Shown here: positions 1-9,623 of the stretch, in pieces
How the letters are laid out: every line of letters starts with the position of its first letter
Numbering within the stretch: the first letter of the stretch is position 1
NCBI GenBank assembly: GCA_949358305.1
Contig: OX442314.1
Location: 3,849,087-3,909,086 of the forward strand
Reading direction: 5' to 3'
Length of the DNA stretch: 60,000 nt
Source: Strigamia acuminata
Taxonomy: Eukaryota; Arthropoda; Chilopoda; Geophilomorpha; Linotaeniidae
Position numbers and translations under genes: made by a program
Notes under the pieces: generated by a model
What the model was told of the DNA's origin: nothing
Database searches by the model: none
Seen by the model: only the letters and a program-made list of their open reading frames with translations

Positions 1-29
1 TGTTTCAGCTCTGTTTAAACGTGCCCTAC

Positions 30-325
30 GCGTATTTACAAACTGCAGACGCTACAGGAATCTTTGTGGCCAGGAGTGACTAATGCATCTGACGGAATTA
101 TTGACTCAAAACGGCAAGTTCCCTGCTCAGAGTGCGCTAACCTCATCTCCCTCACCTTAACAGGGTCAAATAAAACAAAACAAAGCAAAACAAATCAAAC
201 TAAAACCCTCACAGATGATAAATTCAAAAATTCAACGGTGTTTGAGTTATTGATGCATTAGTCATTCCTGGCCACGGATTCCTGAAGCACAGGGATTCCG
301 GTAGCGTCTGCAGTTTGTAAATGCG
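30..325. mobile_element. MULE-like MITE with 10-bp target duplication, unit 1
   Basis: The inverted ends contain TTTACAAACTGCAGACGCTA (left) and its complement (right), with few mismatches. A second inner inverted pair has core GTGGCCAGGAGTGACTAATG (66-90 with 251-275). The 296-bp element is flanked by exact direct repeats CGTGCCCTAC at 20-29 and 326-335. Long inverted ends with a 9-10 bp duplication fit Mutator-like elements. It has no coding capacity. Confidence 0.7.
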
Positions 326-440
326 CGTGCCCTACAGTGTGGTGAACAGACTCTGCATTGCGTTTGACTAATTTTTCCTTGCATTGATTTGCATCGCCCC
401 TAGTGTGAACACAAGTGTAAACACAAGTGTGAACCTAGCT

Positions 441-801
441 TTATGCTGGGCGCACACATACCGCGATTTCGCATCGCGTTGCCATTGCGCATTCGCAAAT
501 GACGTCATTTCCTTCGCGCCGGTTTGAAATCTGCTTTTGAAAATAGTACTTGTCTCAAGTACTATTTCACCCGCGATTCATGTCGCAGCCAATCCGTGAG
601 CTGTGTGAAATGACGTCATTTCATCAACATTTTCAACCGAAATGGCGGGCAGGTTTTTCGGATCAGGAATGACGTCATAACATTGAAATAGCAAAGCTGG
701 AATAGCTACATGTGTGTAGCATTGCGTGCAATTCAGAGGGCGATTTCGCCAGCGAAATCGCGACGCGATGCGAAATCGCGGTATGTGTGCGCCCAGCATA
801 A
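441..801. mobile_element. MITE with 39-bp inverted ends and three CRE palindromes, unit 1
   Basis: The ends TTATGCTGGGCGCACACATA (continuing to 479) and their exact complement at 763-801 enclose 361 bp. TA at both edges suggests a TA target site. The interior has the palindrome TGACGTCA three times (500-507, 611-618, 670-677). It lies next to the 804-875 element in the ABCA intron. Confidence 0.75.
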
Positions 802-803
802 CC

Positions 804-875
804 CAGTGGTTCTTAACCTTTTTGGAGAAACCAGCACCCCCTAGGATGCATTGCACCCCTGGTTAAAAACCACTG
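804..875. mobile_element. Very short hAT-like element, unit 1
   Basis: CAGTGGTTCTTAACC (804-818) and GGTTAAAAACCACTG (861-875) are inverted ends of the common hAT type, with 42 bp between. No clear 8-bp duplication was found. Copies are at 15960-16031, 31009-31080 and 46104-46175. Confidence 0.6.
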
Positions 876-938
876 GCCTACTCCTTTCCCAAATAAAATA
901 ATATTTCCTTTAAAAATTGAAACTAAATAAGATGTTAC

Positions 939-3900
939 CAGTTTTCTCTCCGCCAGTGAACGTCCCCGTCTGGTCTACGGTGGAAAAAAGTATCATGAGC
1001 AAAATAGAGCAAATAATGTGCGTAGCATAATCCCAAACGAAAGAAGCGGCCCAGAAAACAGCGCCGTCGACGCCGGTCATGAGTTGCAGATGTTTGGACT
1101 TGGTGGCCCGCTCGTGGATCGGAAACACGATGAACGACGAAGAGAGAAACGAAAGCCCGACCGGCACAAACACGCCCAGCATGATCGACTTCACCATCTG
1201 TATGATGGCGGCGATGGGGAAGTTGCTCTTCTGGTCCGTCTCCAAAGGCGCGTTCTCGACGACCAACGACACGTTTTCCGTCTTGTTGTAATGTCTCGCC
1301 ATCGCGTTGTGCAACAAATTGAGCGCTAGCGGTTCGGTGTGGTAGAAGAGCCCGTTGTACCACAAGTTCATCTTGGTTTTGTCGCCGGACTCGCTGAAAT
1401 TGGCTCCGACGATGTATTTGTTGGAATAATCGATGAAGTGCTTCTGGCTGAGTTCCTTCAGGTAGTCCATGGCGTCGCCGCTGACGTTGACGAACGTGGT
1501 GTCTGTCGGGAACGAGGAATGGTAATAGTATTCGTAATCTTCGTTGAGGTTTTTTTGGAAAACCGTGGTGGCGCCGTACTGCGATATGTCCATGGTTAAT
1601 GCGGGTAAGGAGGTGGGAGTTAAATCCAGTCTGTTGTTGACTATCAGGACGGTTGTTATCATTATGACTGGTAAAAGAATCTGTTGAAATAGAATAAGTT
1701 AAATTATATGAATTGTTGAATTATAATTTCATATAATATTCATATATATTTCAATATATGTCAATTATATTGAAATTGTTGAAATAATAATAATATTGTT
1801 GAAATTGTATTTTTTATTGGTGAAATTGTATTTTTTATTGTTGAAATTGTATTTTTTATTGTTGAAATTGTATTTTTTATTGTTGAAATTGTATTTTTTA
1901 TTGTTAAAATTGTATATTTTATTGTTGAAATTGTATTTTTTATTGTTAAAATTTTATTTTTTATTGTTGAAATTGAAATCGCCAATTTGGCACAAAATCT
2001 TTTAAAAATCGCCAATTTGGGACAAAATCCTTTAAAATCGCCAATTTGAGACAAAATCTTTTAAAAATCGCCAATTTGGGACAAAATCTTTTAAAAATCG
2101 CCAATTTGGGACAAAATCTTTTAAAAATCGCCAATTTAGCACAAAATCTTTTAAAAATCGCCAATTTGGGACAAAATCTTTTAAAAATCGCCAATTTGGG
2201 ACAAAATCTTTTAAAAATCGCCAATTTGGGACAAAATCTTTTAAAAATCGCCAATTTGGGACAAAATCTTTTAAAAATCGCCAATTTAGCACAAAATCTT
2301 TTAAAAATCGCCAATTTAGGACAAAATCTTTTAAAAATCACCAATTTGGGACAAAATCTTTTAAAAATCGCCAATTGGGAGCTCGTCTATGCAGTCCCCA
2401 TTTAATGGTTATGCCCATCTTCGATTTGATCATCGCCAATTTTTTCTTACTTGAGCTAACAGCAAGACCCAACGGCGTTTCGAATAATACCATCGTTTCA
2501 AGAGCAACGCCGTAAACGGTTGCATCCACGAATTAAAACCCGTTGATCGTTGGATGCCGCTCACTCCGTTTCCAACTGCAACTGCAAAAATCAAATTTAA
2601 AAAAACAACACTTTATTTATTATTATTTTTTACAATATATTTACCATAATTACCAGTATAATGAAGTAAATTAGCGTTCGATTGATTTTGCTGGATCACG
2701 CCGTTGTTGACGCTGCTGCCGCTGCTTTCCTTGACGCTTTCGCCAACCTTGAGAAAAACTTCTTCCATCGTGGTGACGCAAATGCCGAAGTTATTCATGC
2801 CGAGTTTTGGCGCGTTTGATTCGAGGTGCTTAAACATGTCGGCGAATGTGTTCGAGGATTCCGAAGGAAGGATGAGACTTAGTTCGGTCGCGTTGTCGGA
2901 TTTGATCACGACTCCCGGAACGTGTTGCTGCACCAACGCGCAAATGCGGTTTACATCGCAATGGTCGGCTTTGCTGATATTCAAATGGTATCCGGCACCT
3001 AGAAATTAATCGTTTGGAAAATGTAATGGCATTTTTAAACGTGTGCTAAATAAACATGGAAAACCATTGAAAAGTACTGAATAAATGTTGACAAATGTTG
3101 AATAAATATCGAAGTGTGTTGGATAAATTTTGAGAAATGAAAAATAAATGGTGGGAAACGTAGAATAAACGTTAAGAAACATTGGAAAGCATTGGAAAAC
3201 ATTGAAAAAACATTGAAAACGTTTGAAAATATTGAAAAACATTGATAAAACATTGAAAAACATAGATAAAACATTGAAAAAACATTGAAAACGTTGGAAA
3301 ATATTGAAAATCATTAATAAGACATTGAAAACGTTAGAAAATACTAAAAAACATTGATAAAACATTGAAAAAACATTAAAAACGTTGGAAAACATTGGAA
3401 AACATTGAAAAAACATTGGATAACATTGAAAAAACATTGGAAAACATTGAAAAAACATTGAAAAAGTTGGAAAAACATTGGAAAACATTGAAAAATCATT
3501 GAAAACGTTGGAAAATATTGAAAAAACATTGAAAACGTTGGAAAATATTGAAAATCATTAATAAAACATTGAAAAAACATTGATAACATTGGGAAACATT
3601 GAAAAAACATTAAAAAACATTGAAAAAACATTGAAAAACATTGAAAAAACATTGAAAAACATTGAAAAAACATTGATAAAACATTGGAAAAACATTGGAA
3701 AACATTGAAAAACATTGGAAAACATTGAAAAAACATTGGAAAACATTGAAAAAACATTGGAAAACATTGAAAAAACATTGATAAAACATTAATAACGTTG
3801 GGAAATATTGAAAATCATTAATAAAACATTGAAAAAACATTGATAACATTGGGAAACATTGAAAAAACATTGGAAAACATTGAAAAAACATTTGAAAACA

Positions 3901-6712
3901 TTGAAAAAACATTGATAAAACATTGAAAAAACATTGAAAAGATTAAATAAGCAAAATTACCGTATCTTTTCTTCAAAAACAACGGAGAACCGCAACACTC
4001 AATCTGCCCTCGTGCCATAATAGCGATCCTATCGCCCAGCACATCGGCCTCTTCCATAAAATGCGTGCTCAAAATAATGCACCGATCCTTCCTCGCTTCC
4101 TGCAGCAACTCCCAGATGGCTCTCCTCGCTTCCGGGTCCATCCCCGACGTCGGTTCATCCAACATAACTATCTAAAAACCCAAAAAAAAAATCATTCCCA
4201 AACTAAAACACAAACAAAACCGAAAATACTTTTGGATTTCCAATCAGAGCGATTCCCAAATTCAACTTCCGCTTCATTCCGCCGGACAACTGCATGGCAA
4301 GCGTGTTCCTCTTGTCCCACAGCTGCAGTTTGTGCATCAGGTTTGTCACTTCCGTGTTGAGTTTCTTGGCCGAATTGATCTTGAGTTGTCCGAAAAACTT
4401 GAGGTGTTCGACCACCGTGAGCGTGCTGAACAGCATGTTGTGTTGGGGACACAGGCCGAGGTTCTCGCGAGCGAAGTCGATGTTGGTTCGTATGTCGTAT
4501 CCGTTCACGATGGCCGTTCCGCTCGTGGGGGGGAACATTCCCGTCAGAATGGACATCGTGGTGGTTTTCCCGGCGCCGTTGTGACCGAGTAGAGCCGTTA
4601 TTTGGCCCTCGTAGATGTTGAGACTCAAATTGTCCACGGCGGTTTTTCCTTTGCCGTAATTCTGGGGACGAGAAAAAATTAATTTGACTGGAAAATCAGT
4701 TTAAATATTTATGTTTCAATCGTGTGATGATGTTCTGGCATGTTTTATACGCAAAAAAAAATGAAAAACGCACTTTTTAGGCACGAAATGACTGCAAAAG
4801 TGGAAAAATCACTTTTTAGACGTAGAAATTAAATTTTTTTTAACCTGAAAATTTATTTTTAAGCAATAAATTCACTTTTCAGACGCTTAAATTTAATTTT
4901 TACGTGCAAAAAACCAAATACTTAAACAAAAATCAACTTTTTCCCATAAAAATGGCATATTTCGCGTAGAAAAATTCACTTTTAGACACATAATCGACCC
5001 TTTTACACCCAAAACCAAACTTTCCATGTGAAAATAAAATTACTTTAGTTAAATTTCTTATTGCAATAGCCGTATCGAGACCGCTCGGTTCCTTTTCAAA
5101 GTTCATCGAGTTTAAATTATCAACGTCACCTTCTTCCGAATGCATCTGTTCGATTCTGCACCAATAATCCTTCTGCAAAAAAAATAAATAAATAAAATAA
5201 AAATAATATAAATAACTTTTCTCAAAAATAATTACCGTGAATAAAAAATACCAAGGTTTTCCAACCCCGTAAATCCCAGGAAACACATTGTCCAAATACC
5301 ACGTTAAACCGCCATAGAGAAAAATATCGATAATAAACATCATAATTATATACGCCATCGTTAGATCGTCGCCTTGGTAACTCGGTTCGTTTAAATTAGT
5401 CCAATTAATCCCGATACCTGCAATTATCGATTCGTTTATTCAATAAAACCTAATTAAACTGAATTAAATTAAAACAACTCACTTCGGCCTTCGAAAGCGA
5501 CGATAAAGCGAACCGCCCACGCCATCGCCATGTTTGGGAAAATGGCGACGAGCAGTTTCGATGAAACATTCAAATCGTGGTAGCTTCGAGACATTAAATT
5601 GAACGGGATGGAGAAGGTGAGCACCCAGGCGAGCACCCCGATGGCCGTGGCGATCGTGGCTGTGAAAATTAATTTTAATTTTAATTGTAATTTTGATTTT
5701 ATTTAGATTTTATTCCGCGTACGTTTTGAAAAGAAGCAGGAAATGAAGAAACAAAAGAAAATGGCGCTCGTGATGTATAAAACGAAAATAAATAATATTA
5801 ATTCGGGAGATGAGTAAGATAGGACCGAGTATTCTTGCAGTTTGGAACACAAAAAGAAGACGATTATAATAGAGCTGATTAGCATCATGACGAATGAACT
5901 AATGAACCAGCCGATCCATTGCAGCCAGCCGGGTAGACCCATCAGTTTCATTAATTCCTGAAACATTAAATTCGACATTTTTAGTATTTTTCAGATTTTG
6001 AAAATTTAAAATTGAAAAGAAAAAAATTTAAAAAAAAAAAAACGGAATTTATTCAATTGTGTTGACTCAATGTTTTGATTAAAACGAGTCATTAATAAAG
6101 ATAAGCAACTGTTGATAGATGAAGGAGATAAAACAAACTGTAATAGTCTTTTATAAACGAAGTTCTGATAAAATTAAATCAGAATTTCATTTGTTTTTGT
6201 TATTTTTCAATTTTTTTTCGTTTATTTTCAATTTTTTTCAATTTTTTCTCTCCCTAAAAATGATAATTTAATTTATTTCGTAAATAAATAACCTATCACC
6301 TTAACACCCATTTCCTTTTCCCCCACAATGTATTTAATGAGCGTCGGCGAAATAAAGACGAAACTGAGAACGAGAAAAAGCGGCAACGTATTCTGAAGAA
6401 AATCTGAAAAACAGTTATCCTTATAATAAGGTGGGTAGGGAAATTTTTGCGTCGTTATCTAAAAAACAAAAAATAAAATAAATAAATATATCTTTTTTAA
6501 AATTTTTTAACTATTTACCTCGAATTGAGACGAATCAAAGCTGCTAGAAGTTAATTCCATAAACCGTAAAGCGATATTATGTTGTAGAATCATAAACGTT
6601 TCGTAATAACTTTTAAAAAAATATATAAATTATAAAATTTTAAAAATTTTAAATCCAAATTTCTCTTACTGAAATTCTTTCAATTCTTTCTCTTTTAATT
6701 CCAACTTACTGC
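939..6712 (-). CDS. ABCA3-like transporter, gene A: 5' and central exons, 3' end off window
   Basis: This is the N-terminal two-thirds of a full-size ABCA transporter. Exons, 5' to 3' on the minus strand: 6670-6712 (tentative), 6519-6609, 6300-6458, 5723-5957, 5483-5659, 5236-5417, 5044-5172, 4230-4661, 3961-4171, 2645-2998, 2451-2575 and 939-1680. All internal joins use GT/AG and keep phase. They encode the end of extracellular loop 1 (FPYPPYYKD motif), TM2-TM6, NBD1 (Walker [11 protein letters not shown], signature LSGGMKRKL, Walker [14 protein letters not shown]-loop STHFMEEAD), the first regulatory segment ([12 protein letters not shown]), TM7, extracellular loop 2 and TM8-TM9. The rest (TM10 to NBD2) must lie left of position 1, as it does one unit down for the other copies. 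TM1 and the true start were not identified. Without the missing 3' part I cannot say whether gene A is intact. Confidence 0.88.
1796..1975. repeat. 21-bp intronic minisatellite, unit 1
   Basis: About nine copies of a 21-bp unit (TTGAAATTGTATTTTTTATTG) split across TTGAAATTGTATTTT and TTATTG, with TTAAAATT variants. It lies in the intron between ABCA exons 2451-2575 and 939-1680. Confidence 0.9.
1976..2376. repeat. 30-bp intronic minisatellite, unit 1 (14 copies)
   Basis: Tandem copies of a 30-bp unit with core CGCCAATTTGGGACAAAATC followed by TTTTAAAAAT. Variants carry TTTAGCAC or CACCAATT. It directly adjoins the 21-bp array in the same ABCA intron. Because 30 is a multiple of three and the unit has no stop, it gives long spurious reading frames in several phases. 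Confidence 0.93.
3172..3947. repeat. ACATTGAAAA intronic array, unit 1
   Basis: About 780 bp of imperfect 10-17 bp repeats (ACATTGAAAAA, ACATTGGAAA, ACGTTGGAAAAT, ATCATTAATAAA). It fills the ABCA intron between exons 3961-4171 and 2645-2998. The transcript strand is pyrimidine-rich. Reading frames rich in MFFQCF across it are repeat artefacts. Confidence 0.93.
4662..5043. other. Intron of gene A with degenerate CACTTTTTAGACG motifs
   Basis: A 382-bp AT-rich intron between the NBD1 exon and the preceding exon. It contains loosely repeated segments of about 50 bp of the form CACTTTTTAGGCAC, CACTTTTTAGACG and CACTTTTCAGACG. No gene is seen. The same intron is at 19818-20199 and 34853-35234. Confidence 0.5.
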
Positions 6713-7602
6713 CTGTAATTGGTTGCAATACACCGCAGACTAGCAAAAACTGCAAAATCTTCTAAAATCTTCACAAAAATCTCTCAAAATCGACAAAAAC
6801 CATCCAAAAATCTCGAAAAACCTCCCAGAACCTATAAAGATATGAAAAAAAAATCACAAAGAATCGATTTCTTTGCAAAAAATGCCAAAAAATTAACCAA
6901 AACAAGTAAACACTTATCTGAAATCCTTACATATTGACCTAACACCAATCAGGGCTGTTTGGACCAATCAAAATTGCCTAGAAAATAAAATAAAACCAAA
7001 TTAACACAACAAAAATTTAAAAAAAAACTGAAAAAAACTGAAAAAACAAATTCCAAAAAATGTAGTTTACCTTCTAAGATGTCCTACCTGGCTAAGGTGC
7101 AGTTGGGGGTCGTCAACAGGCATTTGGGCGATCTGAAATAGCTAGAAAATAAATTTAAAAAATAAAAAACACATCAAAATCAATAAAAAAAATTGCCAAA
7201 TTTGGGAAACTTTAATTTCCAATACAAACAACAAAGAACACAACAAATTCCATCAAAAAACCACCAAAATCACGAAAAATTATTGCTTAAAACAACCAAA
7301 CTCACCAGCGAGGCGAGAACGAAACCAACATGGCGGTGTAAAAGAACAAATGCTGGAGAAAATAAATAAAAACAACAAAAAACTCATCAAATTCCATCAA
7401 AAAACCATCGAAATCGTGAAAAATCATCGATCAAAACAACCAAACTCACCGTGTGAGATGTCCCGGGTTCCGCCCAGGCATTTGGACGGGCTGAAAGGCA
7501 TAGAAAAGAAATTAAAACAACAAAACACACATCAAATTCCATCCAAATCGTGAAAAACCACAGAAATCGTGAAAAATCATCCCCCAAAACAACCAAACTC
7601 AC
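6713..7602 (-). other. Unresolved 5' exons of gene A and a triplicated ~145-bp module
   Basis: Short exon-like segments lie between good splice sites: 7450-7490, 7306-7352, 7088-7132 and ~6958-6998. The segment 7306-7352 repeats most of the ATG-bearing exon that ends at 7603, with the same GCTG/gtgagtttgg donor. Segment 7088-7132 resembles 7450-7490 (shared CCCAAATGCC-type core). The surrounding intron repeats about every 145 bp at 7230-7330, 7380-7460 and 7530-7630. No chain of these segments gives a credible TM1 plus extracellular loop 1, so I do not assign protein. The equivalents are 21869-22758 in unit 2 and 36904-37793 in unit 3. Confidence 0.4.
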
Positions 7603-7800
7603 CAGCGAGGCGAGAACGAAACCAACATGGCGGCGGAGGACAACAATTGCTGGAGGCGCCCCGCTATGCGGTGGCAATCTTGGGAAGGAGGTTAAGGGAT
7701 GGAGGAGACGAAATCGAGCTTTCTGCACCAATCGCAGCCGCCAACAGGCCCAAGCCCGCACCCTTTGCCGCTGAATCTAAAGATTTCTTGCACTAGCAAA
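7603..7800 (-). promoter_or_regulatory. Candidate promoter / first exon of gene A
   Basis: This island is GC-richer than its surroundings. On the minus strand it reads into GCCGCCATGTTGG, a strong Kozak-like start (ATG at 7628-7626), 26 nt before a consensus donor at 7602. Upstream are inverted CCAAT boxes (ATTGG at about 7735 and further ones at about 7837, 7850 and 7890 on the plus strand). A TATA box was not obvious. It lies upstream of all recognised ABCA exons and before the next gene's 3' end, so it is the best promoter candidate in the unit. It could instead belong to a short separate transcript. Confidence 0.4.
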
Positions 7801-7931
7801 TGATTATTTCAATGCTCATTGGCCAGTTTCTCAAATCTCATTCATTCGGTTGGTTACTTATTTTTCCCTCCAAATAGTTTTCTCTTCATTGATTGGTCCT
7901 TAAAATTCAGTTTCTACTAACTGACACGAGG

Positions 7932-7950
7932 TGGCGAATAGAGGGCGCTG
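7932..7950 (+). promoter_or_regulatory. CTCF-like motif upstream of gene A
   Basis: TGGCGAATAGAGGGCGCTG matches the published CTCF consensus YGRCCASYAGRKGGCRSYV at 17 of 19 positions by eye, including the whole AGRKGGCRS core. It sits in a short GC-rich block next to the CCAAT-box promoter candidate, between adjacent genes of the array. Function is inferred only. Confidence 0.35.
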
Positions 7951-8206
7951 CTAGAGTAGAAGAGGCGGCAAATTTGAACGCGCGACAAAAACCATCTTTT
8001 AGAAAACCGCTCATCAGTTGCAGTGGTTGCATAAATAAATAAATGAAATGATAATTGACGTTAATTCTCAATGTTTTTTTTTTATAAATCTCGACGAAAT
8101 TTTCAATGTTTTTGATGAATCTCAAACGGTTTTTGTCAGATTTCTACAATTTTTAGTTCAATTTCTCCAAATTTTTCTCCAATTTCCCCAAATTTTTGTC
8201 AAACTT

Positions 8207-8490
8207 GCCCTAACCTAACGTGCCCTTAACCTAACGTAACCTAACCTAACGTGCCCTTAACCTAACCTAACCTAACGTGCCCTTAACTTAACGTAACGTA
8301 ACCTAACCTAACCTAACCTACCGTAAACTAACCTAACCTAACCTAACGTGCCCTTAACCTAACCTAACCTAACGTGCCCTTAACCTAACGTAACGTAACC
8401 TAACCTAACCTAACCTACCGTAAACTAACCTAACCTAACCTAACGTGCCTTAACGTAACATAACCTTACGTGGTCTTGCCTTAACGTAAC
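8207..8490. repeat. Interstitial telomere-like CCTAA array, unit 1
   Basis: Degenerate (CCTAA)n, the complement of the arthropod telomere repeat TTAGG, mixed with CGTAA, CCGTAAA and CGTGCCCTTAA variants. A block of about 97 bp containing CGTGCCCTTAAC, CGTAACGTAACC and CCTACCGTAAACTAACC is present twice in tandem (about 8277-8373 and 8374-8470), so there is a higher-order repeat. It lies in the intergenic spacer. Confidence 0.85.
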
Positions 8491-8724
8491 GTGTCTGTGT
8501 CACAAAACGTATTTTTGATTGTAAGAATTTTAATTTTTCTAACTTTGAACGAGATTTTAAAATGCAAGTTTTTCGAATTAATTGTTGACAATCTTTGAAG
8601 TTTTTTTCTCAAATTTTTTTCTTTTTTTCTTTCTTTATTTTATTATTTTATTTAATTTGCACAAAAATTATTCCCTTTCTTTCTCTCCTCACAAGTCAAC
8701 ACAACAGCCGTCAGTTGAGTTGCC

Positions 8725-8853
8725 ATGGCATTAATCCCCCCTTCCTTTTATTCCCCCTTCCTTTCCCAATTTGGCCCTTTCTCTCTTGCCTCGTCGGTGA
8801 CCGCAGCAACTCCGGAAACGAGATCTCAAATGCACTCAAATGAAATGAAATGA
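8725..8853 (+). other. Short plus-strand ORF in the spacer (42 codons), probably not a gene
   Basis: It begins with ATG in TTGCCATGG context and encodes a Ser/Pro-rich 42-residue peptide (MALIPPSFYSPF...). No homology is recognised and the upstream 130 bp is a simple T-rich tract. Recorded only because the rest of 8491-8950 holds nothing else. Copies are at 23881-24009 and 38916-39044. Confidence 0.12.
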
Positions 8854-8950
8854 AAATTCCAGAAAACAAAAGATCAAACTTTATTCATTTATTCATTTAT
8901 TCATTTATTGAATTTATTGCAAGTGGTCAGAATAAAAGTACGTAATATTG

Positions 8951-9068
8951 TTATCCTTGTGTTTCCAGAACAAAAGCGAAGTTTTCACTAATGAAATGTG
9001 TATTAGAGTCGGCAAATCCAAAACGGACTTGATGGCGTGCAATTGAGCTGTAGTTCGGGTCTTTCAAA
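8951..9068 (-). CDS. Possible 3' terminal exon of an unidentified gene, unit 1
   Basis: After a consensus acceptor (AATAAATCAG) at 9070-9069, one frame is open for 38 codons to a TAA at 8951-8953. It contains YSSIARHQVRFGFADSN and ends NFAFVLETQG. AATAAA hexamers follow within 40-70 bp (first at 8918-8913), fitting a short 3' UTR. No upstream exon was recognised in 9071-9623, which otherwise looks non-coding. I do not recognise the product. It could be a fragment of a gene captured in the repeat unit, or chance. Confidence 0.3.
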
Positions 9069-9623
9069 CTGATTTATTAATATCACCTTTAGAAAAGAAA
9101 ACATATAATGTAAAATCGTTTTCATGCAAAACGATTCAATTTTTAAAATATACTCAACGGTTAATTTTGAAAATCCCAAAGGCCTTAATCGCTGCCTTAA
9201 TCGATTTTCGACATGTTCTCTCGCTACAATGCACACTTGTAACAGATTTGTTGTTTAATTGTCAACATAAATTGTTACACTCAAAAACGGTTTGGTTGTT
9301 TTAACTAAATGTATTTGTAATCAATGTAAATTCAATATCATGTCTGTATGGACACTTATCATCCAAAAATTAAAGACAAAACCACAATCAAAATAATAAA
9401 CAAGCTGTTCAAATATAAGTATCATTTTTAATGATCACGTCATAAATAAATATCGTATAGCGGTAACAGTTTTATAAATGCTCTGATAAAACAATGATAT
9501 TAAATAGAAATTTTAAAAATTATACACATTAATGTGCGTTTGTTCACATAATTAGTGATGACCAGACTCGACAAAAAAATCGAAAAATAAAATTCGAAAA
9601 AATAACATGAAATGAAATTTAAG

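Noticed and set aside
1018-1599. Plus-strand frames of 70-103 codons over the ECD2 exon, and the second minus-strand frame of 142 codons
   Set aside because: Shadows of the ABCA exon 939-1680, which has family similarity and correct splice phases.
1961-2405. Frames such as ([10 protein letters not shown])n, ([10 protein letters not shown])n and (YFLLLKL)n
   Set aside because: Products of 30-bp and 21-bp repeats whose period is a multiple of three; open in several frames on both strands.
3006-4000. Long minus-strand frames rich in MFFQCF / NVFSMF
   Set aside because: They are translations of the ACATTGAAAA minisatellite inside an ABCA intron; the copies at 18.2-19.1 and 33.2-34.1 kb are the same.
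4061-4592. Plus-strand frames opposite NBD1
   Set aside because: Antisense shadows of the Walker A/Walker B exons.
7387-7761. 124-codon minus-strand frame through the 5' region
   Set aside because: It reads through a consensus splice donor (gtgagtttgg) and intronic repeats; more likely first exon plus intron than one protein.
8206-8490. True chromosome end
   Set aside because: The CCTAA tract is degenerate, interstitial, and repeated in every unit with genes on both sides.
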